Source of the DNA: Thamnaconus septentrionalis
Taxonomy: Eukaryota; Chordata; Actinopteri; Tetraodontiformes; Monacanthidae
Length of the DNA stretch: 64,000 nt
Direction: 5' to 3'
Assembly: GCA_009823395.1 (NCBI GenBank)
Contig: CM020511.1
Coordinates: forward strand, 11,869,001-11,933,000
Shown here: positions 58,901 to 64,000 of the stretch, piece by piece
Layout of the letters: each line of letters begins with the position of its first letter
Position numbering within the stretch: the first letter of the stretch is position 1
Notes under the pieces: model-generated
Databases searched by the model: none
What the model was told of the DNA's origin: nothing
Seen by the model: only the letters and a program-made list of their open reading frames with translations
Position numbers and translations under genes: made by a program

Positions 58901-61469
58901 ATGCTATAATCTTGTACATGGCTTTGGTTAAAATCTGACAAAAAGAAGTCCAAGAAATTCTTGGCGGGACCTTCGGAGCAGATATTGGGAAAGTTTATAG
59001 GCACATTATCTCTAAAAAAAATTTAATTTACTACTCCAAGAGGGTGTAAAATAAACATAGCATAGCATAGTATACAATAGCATGACATAACACAACAGGT
59101 GTTAAATCAAACATGATCGTTTAAAAAGGTCCATTTCATTTCATTTCATTCCATATAATACACTACATTTTCTCTCCTCTACCTGAGCCTATCCGTACTG
59201 AAAGGGTTACCGAACTGAAAACCTTTTATCCAATCAAAATCTATCAAAATGAGTGCAGGAGAAGGCCAAGCTGTATGGCTTTGATTTTTTGACAAAAAAA
59301 ACAAACAAATCATTTTTAGCCTTCTGAAGTCCTAACTTTGCAGTCTCAAATGCAGTGGTGTTGAGAGACAGAGAGAGAGTGATAGCGATGTAATTGATGT
59401 TGTGGCCCAGGGGTCCGGAACCTATGGCCTACTACTGTATACTTTGTCTCTCAGAAAAACTTTAGTCGACAATTCTTAAGAATAAGTAATGAATAACCTA
59501 ACGTAATGCCTCACCTTTGTACTGACAGACTTTGATTAATATCCGTCCTTATTTAGCTTATATCCAAAAGCTCCTATAAGTTTTTCCCTTTAAAAGCTCC
59601 AATGGGCCTGCAGGCAGAAACACTTGTACACATGCCAAACGCACCACGGTGTGACAGGCACTTGCTGCTCAGCTGTGTGTTCAGACGCAGACATGGCTCA
59701 GCGGGGGGGGCGGGGGTGGGGGGGGCGGGGGGGGCGGAGGCAAAGACAATGCAGACATTGGCCCGCAGCTGAGAAAACAGCTGGGCCAGGCTCAGAACCC
59801 CCCCCCCCCGGCGCCACCGACTCGCCGTTTGCCGACACAACAACTGCGGCGCGGACGACGCTCCGCCAGACGAGCGTGTCGCCACTCAGACCCCGATACC
59901 ACGTGAGGAAGGAACAAAAAGTGGCTCAGCAGGCTTCTCCCCACGCCGCGCGGTATTTGCCCTAGCACAACCTGATCCCCGGCATCGCCGAGGCGAGCCG
60001 CCGAGTGAAGCCAAACATGAAAAATAATCAGACGGATCTGTGGGAGGAAACGGAACTAAGTGGCTGCCTTCTGACTGCATAAACAGGCGAGAACTCCGAC
60101 CGTAGGAGGCTGAAGGCACACTTCATTAACCCCGGTGTAATTGCTGTTTCCTTTTTGTTTCGCTATGTGGAGGGAGGGGATGAAAGGGGGCTTCGGTTGG
60201 TCGCTAACGCAATTGGATCGTGAGTGCAGTGAGGTTTGACATTGATTACAGTGACATTGAGGCTGAAATTGGACAAAAAAACAACATGAAAAAACAAAAA
60301 CAAGTGGAAAGCATAGTCTGAACTTCAGGGTATACAAGGTCTACATTTAACAGGAAATGAAACTTTTTTTTAATTTTTTTCCCATTTAGATTTACAACGT
60401 TGTATTTCGTTCCTTACTCTGGCACAGCCTCTCTGATCTTTGGGTCGGTGATCTCCTTGCAGACGGCGGCCGACTGAACCTCCTCCACAGGACACATGAT
60501 GCCGTACTCTTCGCACCCATGGGCCTGAACCAGTGGGTCCATCCGGTGAGGGTCGAACATAATGTTGTTGGGTGTGACCAGCAACACCCCGCTCACGGCA
60601 CCCTGAAGCAACGCAAGAGGAAAACGTCAAAAGGTCAGGAGAACTTTTGTTGTTTTTTTTAATTCCCCAAATGAAAAACAACAAAACTCCAAACTGTCCA
60701 GCTTTGCTTGTTCGTCCGCTGCCAAAATGTAATCAGGGAGTGCGTCAGCCACATACTCAACTGGAGGCCAAATCCATTTGAGACCACAAATGTCCTAAAT
60801 CAAGTAGAAGTTATTGACTGCCAGCGCTGACCACTTCAGTGCTTTCATTTGGTTCCAAGGGTTGGCACTGGTTCAATACAATGGATCCGCGTGTCCGAGA
60901 GCAGAGCAGCTTTGACTGGACACGGGCTGTGCTGGTGCACTGCGCATGCAAACGCACACTCACACGCATGCGTTCTATTGTGTCATCGCTGAGGTGACTC
61001 TTTTATAATCCAAAAACTTGAAAAACACCATATTTGAAAATCCGCGAGTTTTCTTTTCCTGTCAGCGTAAGAATCCGTGTTGAAAACCCTGAGTTATTAC
61101 TGAGTTAGGTGACGGTGCAGAGTACATGGGTGAGTACGGAGCTTTTAGATTTGTTTTTTGATGGAAATCAAACATTAGTATCGCATACAGTGGTGGAAAA
61201 ATACAAACTTTCTATACAGGCAATGACAATAATTCAGATTAAGTAAAATCTTAAGAGCGTAAACTTTTTTCCAACACTGTATGCAGAATGTGGAGTAACC
61301 TTGAACCCCACCTTACCTTGCCATCAGTGATGTATTTGCAGTTTATCTTGAGGAACTTCTCGGTGAGGGCTTCTTCCTCTTCGGAGGTGGATGACACCAC
61401 TCTGGACTGGCGCAGGGGAGGGAACGCTGGGGGCAGAACACATTCTGGTCTTGGGGGGCCATCGGAGTC
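43851..61469 (-). CDS. oxr1: Oxidation resistance protein 1 (TLDc domain), 5' end outside the window
   Basis: Protects cells, especially neurons, from oxidative stress; TLDc proteins also bind the V-ATPase. Exons in minus order: 61317-61469, 60418-60602, 58179-58827, 54771-54930, 52133-52298, 48870-48950, 47414-47539, 45769-45921, 45586-45681, 44474-44547, 43851-43986. The first visible exons give [10 protein letters not shown]...[14 protein letters not shown] and [18 protein letters not shown], the GRAM-like part after the LysM domain, which must lie to the right. A long acidic Ser/Thr/Pro exon ([19 protein letters not shown]) follows, then [18 protein letters not shown] and [10 protein letters not shown]. 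The TLDc domain runs from [20 protein letters not shown] to the end [29 protein letters not shown] favours OXR1 over NCOA7. All phases agree except the 58179-58827 exon, which is one base short of the frame its 3' end needs. An internal start at 50546 gives a 240-aa TLDc isoform. Confidence 0.94.
44215..44300 (+). repeat. L2-tail retroposon fragment in an oxr1 intron
   Basis: The agctgagataggctccagca / gaccc...ccctgagg / tgaaaatgaatggatg end is the 3' end of the family seen at 13278-13616, here on the plus strand. Confidence 0.65.
45226..45562. mobile_element. Tc1-like MITE copy 2 (oxr1 intron)
   Basis: It ends in gtccaaaaactttttttccaccactgtata. On the other strand this reads as the tacagtggtggaaaaaaagt terminus typical of Tc1/mariner miniature elements inserted at TA. 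The other end reads agtttttggacac. The interior is homologous to 37168-37550 in reverse orientation. Confidence 0.65.
48371..48391. repeat. Poly(A) tract
   Basis: Run of about 20 A in an oxr1 intron. Confidence 0.85.
49246..49291. repeat. (CA)23 microsatellite
   Basis: Uninterrupted CA repeat in the oxr1 intron between the short-isoform first exon and exon 48870-48950. Confidence 0.97.
50375..50422. repeat. Compound triplet repeat (AAG)-(AAC)-(AGC)
   Basis: About seven AAG units change into five AAC units and then four AGC units with single-base steps, just inside the first intron of the short oxr1 transcript. Confidence 0.9.
50490..50546 (-). CDS. oxr1: Alternative first coding exon of the short, TLDc-only OXR1 isoform
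   Basis: In minus-strand sense, ATG (50544-50546) opens 19 codons reading [19 protein letters not shown] and ends at a GTAGGT donor (50484-50489) in phase 0. The next exon (48870-48950) begins [15 protein letters not shown]. The mammalian short OXR1 isoform, as I recall it, also begins with a short basic segment ending ...KYTL directly before VVSVAEYHRRIDALN, so length, basic character, the KYT end and junction all agree. Joined to the six downstream exons it gives 723 nt, 240 aa, containing the whole TLDc domain. The start context has G at -3. This isoform is untouched by the frame problem in the long exon. Confidence 0.68.
50547..50870 (-). promoter_or_regulatory. Internal oxr1 promoter (CRE and CCAAT boxes)
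   Basis: Immediately upstream (minus sense) of the short-isoform exon is a CpG-containing region with a CRE-like TGACGTCG (50737-50744) and a CCAAT element (ATTGG at 50790-50794). It lies within the large intron between exons 52133-52298 and 48870-48950, away from any other gene start. Confidence 0.5.
54931..58178. other. Large oxr1 intron, no other gene seen
   Basis: 3.2 kb without a convincing exon. It includes the GTAA repeat and a (CTG)7-like run near 55700-55722. Confidence 0.5.
55945..55987. repeat. (GTAA)n-(GTGA)n microsatellite
   Basis: About seven GTAA units followed by GTGA units, in an oxr1 intron. On the plus strand each junction spells a consensus-like 5' splice site (AGTAAGT), but the host gene is on the other strand. 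Confidence 0.95.
58384..58425. repeat. (GCT)n/(GGT)n coding triplet repeat in oxr1
   Basis: On the coding (minus) strand ACC and AGC repeats encode a Thr run followed by a Ser run. This lies just upstream (coding sense) of the place where the reading frame appears to change. Confidence 0.85.
59407..59460 (+). repeat. hAT-like terminal fragment
   Basis: caggggtccggaacctatgg resembles the CAGGGGTCGGGAACCTATGGC end of Charlie-type hAT elements. Only one end is seen. Confidence 0.4.
59702..59740 (+). other. G-run cluster with G-quadruplex potential
   Basis: Five G-runs of four to nine bases, separated by single C or T bases, lie on the plus strand, with an opposing C-run at about 59799-59809. 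The site is in the oxr1 intron between exons 60418-60602 and 58179-58827. Confidence 0.75.
61186..61283. mobile_element. Short Tc1-like MITE copy 3 (oxr1 intron)
   Basis: It begins tacagtggtggaaaaatacaa and ends taaacttttttccaacactg then tatg: inverted ends of the same type as 45226-45562, flanked by TA, about 95 bp long. It lies 35 bases 3' (minus sense) of exon 61317-61469. Confidence 0.65.
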
Positions 61470-63711
61470 CTGTGTGGGGGTGGCAAGAGTGGGGGGAGGG
61501 GTGGGGCGTGTTAACAAAGCAAGGGTAGGAAGTACACATGACATTTGTCGGTTTACACTTTGACTTTGTAGTGAGTGTCAAAATAAATTGAAATTCATTT
61601 GATCCACTTTCACTTTCCACATCGCAGTAACACGTGGAGGTTCAACTCCCTCAGACAGCACACCGCTCAACATGCTTTATTATATGCACTGCTCCTCAGG
61701 CCTGGCCGGGATGACTCAGTAATTCATGGTGCGGCAAGTTTGTGTCTGATTTCATCAAACTAATGCGAGGGGTCTCTGAATGCATTATGTTTATACAAAC
61801 AGATTTTTTTTTTTTTGCACAGTCGGACGGCCGTGCCAAGAGAAACAAATGAGAGTCTCCTGTGTGCCCTCGCACAAGCAATGAGGTGCTCCAGTCTTGT
61901 TTATTTTGCACTGGTTAATGCTTCTCATTGCAGAATCTTCTCTCCTTCCTTCTCTCCAGAGGAGGAGGAAGAGGAGACAGATTGGGAAAAAAAAACAACA
62001 ACAAGGGTTTGCCTGTGAAAGACGACTCAGGCTGTTTAACCTTTGGTTCACTGCATTTATTATGAAGGCCTATAACAGTTAAACTGTTTATTTCGGGGAG
62101 TGAATGGCACAAAAAAAAAAACGTCCATCAATATCTTGTACTCTAAATACGATGCAATTTCAATCAACTTCCGTTGAATGAATTATTTCAACGAGTAAAA
62201 CAACGTACTCAGGGCGCCGGTGTGTCTCCTAATGCTCCTCTTGCATCTCTCTCTGGTCCTTTTACAGCCCTGTGCTGTAGTTTTGATTCCCTTTATGGTC
62301 ATAGCTTTAGGGCCCGGTAGGTCTGTAAAGTGATCTGTCTATGACGTAACCTCAGACCTGCCCACTATCGCATTAAGTCTCCGGAGGCAAACAAAAAAAA
62401 AAAAAAAAAGGACAGCAGATATCTTACTTACAGTTTACAGCGTACGCCTGCGTTTATTTAACCAAACAGACTGAATAAACAAATGACGTCCTTAAAGATG
62501 ACAAATCTTAAGCTTTATCTAAAAAGCTGGTGAATACGGCCAGGCTGAAGAGGAAACAGCGACACACACGTGCACCTCTAACCATTCCCCCCGTGTCGGC
62601 ACATTGCGAGGATGCTGCTCGCTCACGGGGGAATGTGAATTGCGTCTCCACAATGCTGTCAGGTTGCGTGTTGACACATACTGCAAGACAGCAGAGCGGC
62701 CGTCACTGCTCCTCCATCTACTCCATGGTAACTCAGCAGTCTGCTCCAGATGGTGCGTCTGCTGGGCTGGAAACAGCAAACACGGGGTGTTTTCTACCAG
62801 TGGCTGGTTGCCATGCCGCATCTCAGCCGCGGGGACAGGAAAAAAAAAACAAAAAACCCCCCCAAAAAAACAGAGTCTCTTTGAATAAGTCTCCGCGGGG
62901 ACAACTGTTTGGCTCAGAGTCACTTTGCAGGACTGAGGCGACTGCCGCTCTGACTGACTGACTGACTGGCTGAAATATCAGGAGGGAGGCAAGATGGGAG
63001 GAACGGCGGGTAGTCGGCAAAAAAAAGGGGAGACGAAAAACAAATAACGGAAGGGAAGAAGTGCAAAGCCGCCCTGGAGGAATAGAAAAAGACGAGGCGA
63101 TAAAGGCCGCTTAACGCGATGAGAGATTGGGGTGAGGAGGAGGAAACGAAAGGGAAAACGGGGACGGGAGAGGAATGCAACGTGTGGGTGTTGGCATTTT
63201 GAGGGGGTGCAGGAGGGGGATTTGGACTCCGGCAGAGGAGCGAGAAGCAGAGACCTGGAGGGGAAGAACTCCCCGGCTCGGAGCACACAAGCCCCACACT
63301 CACAGCCTCTCCACCTCCGTCTCCCAGCACATTGCACCAGCAGGGCCAGCAGGGTCTCTGCTGCCTAGACATACTCTGAAAAGTTACCCCCCCCATAAAT
63401 ATGATAATAGAGTTACTCTTTTCTTTATGTCATATTGTCCACTTGGTTCCGCCGCTTCCAATATTCTATATTACATTTTTTTCAATCCAATCATATTTCA
63501 GATAACTTGTGTTGTCGGGTTCTATGCAATCTGCCTGAGGCCTTCAGAATCAACATTGTAGGCTCCTGCAAGTGAACGAACACTGTCCGTTGCGACAGCC
63601 AATCAAATCTCAAGTCTGCGATGCCAAGGCTAGCTAGCTGGCCTTATGCTGAACTGTGATTGGATAAGGACTCGTGAGAGCCAGAAAGACCCAACCAACC
63701 CAGGAGATGTG
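61470..63711. other. oxr1 upstream intron, no certain exon
   Basis: I see no clear coding exon. On the minus strand 62910-63350 is purine/pyrimidine-skewed and CpG-containing, and an ATGTGCTGGGAGACGGAGG at about 63336 precedes a GTGAGT donor. It could be a further alternative first exon, but homology is lacking. A (GACT)n tetranucleotide lies near 62950-62970. Confidence 0.35.
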
Positions 63712-63730
63712 ATGGCTGAAGGAGGAGAAG
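63712..63730 (+). CDS. Possible first coding exon of a gene running off the right edge
   Basis: ATG followed by GCTGAAGGAGGAGAAG and a GTAAAT donor, in a region with an inverted CCAAT (gattgg at 63657). Six codons are too few to identify a protein, and nothing downstream in the window confirms it. Confidence 0.2.
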
Positions 63731-64000
63731 GTAAATCGGCAACAACGTGGCGCGTTATTGTTCAATGTTTCGCTGTTGCAAACTCTCAAAATAGTTTGTT
63801 TAGTTGTCATTGGTGTCTAACTACTAAAATAACTTACTTTTGCTGGACTTATTGAAACTTTGTCGACTAATGTCTTAAAATCGATATTTATCTTTTTTTG
63901 TAGTTTTGACAGTATTGATGGCATTTTGAGGTGTATTGATGTAGGTAGGACCAAGTGCGACGTCAGTGATGAACGAGACGTACAGGAACGACACCCACGG

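Overview
This window is nuclear DNA from a ray-finned (teleost) fish. The genes are split by GT-AG introns, the protein sequences are vertebrate, and the non-coding DNA is full of fish-style material: tRNA-like/L2-tail retroposons, Tc1-like and hAT-like miniature elements, an endogenous-retrovirus gag remnant, and many CA, GT, CAG, ATT and GTAA microsatellites. No species is claimed.

Layout. 1-2438: intergenic, with a possible terminal exon of an upstream gene at the left edge. 2439-7956 (+): iqcg (dynein regulatory complex subunit 9), ten exons that join in frame to 325 aa. 8087-12539: repeat-rich DNA holding an LTR-like block and a frameshifted, pol-less retroviral gag on the minus strand (9449-10950). 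12540-14275 (-): a compact five-exon gene for a predicted 155-aa protein with two motifs resembling the RIP homotypic interaction motif (RHIM). 18528-25373 (+): rnf144b-like RBR ubiquitin ligase, 322 aa, probably with a non-coding first exon near 16.1 kb. 27170-30691 (+): a 14-exon, 439-aa gene for a complete class II xylose isomerase, very unusual for a vertebrate. 32036-39684 (+): sqle (squalene monooxygenase), 11 exons, 559 aa. 43851-61469 and beyond (-): the 3' part of oxr1, ending in the complete TLDc domain, with an internal promoter and first exon at about 50.5-50.8 kb for a TLDc-only isoform. A possible + strand first exon lies at 63712-63730.

The genes do not form a pathway: a ciliary/flagellar subunit, a possible necroptosis or innate-immune adaptor, a ubiquitin ligase, a sugar isomerase, a sterol enzyme and an oxidation-resistance factor. 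sqle and oxr1 are convergent, with about 1.2 kb between their likely poly(A) sites. The most notable items are the intact intron-containing xylose isomerase and the small tandem-RHIM-like gene. Next are the conserved-looking oxr1 short-isoform promoter, a frame break in a long oxr1 exon, and a GC-AG intron in sqle.

Exon boundaries were read by eye from protein homology recalled from the families, GT/AG signals and codon phase. For all genes except oxr1 the exon lengths sum to an open frame.
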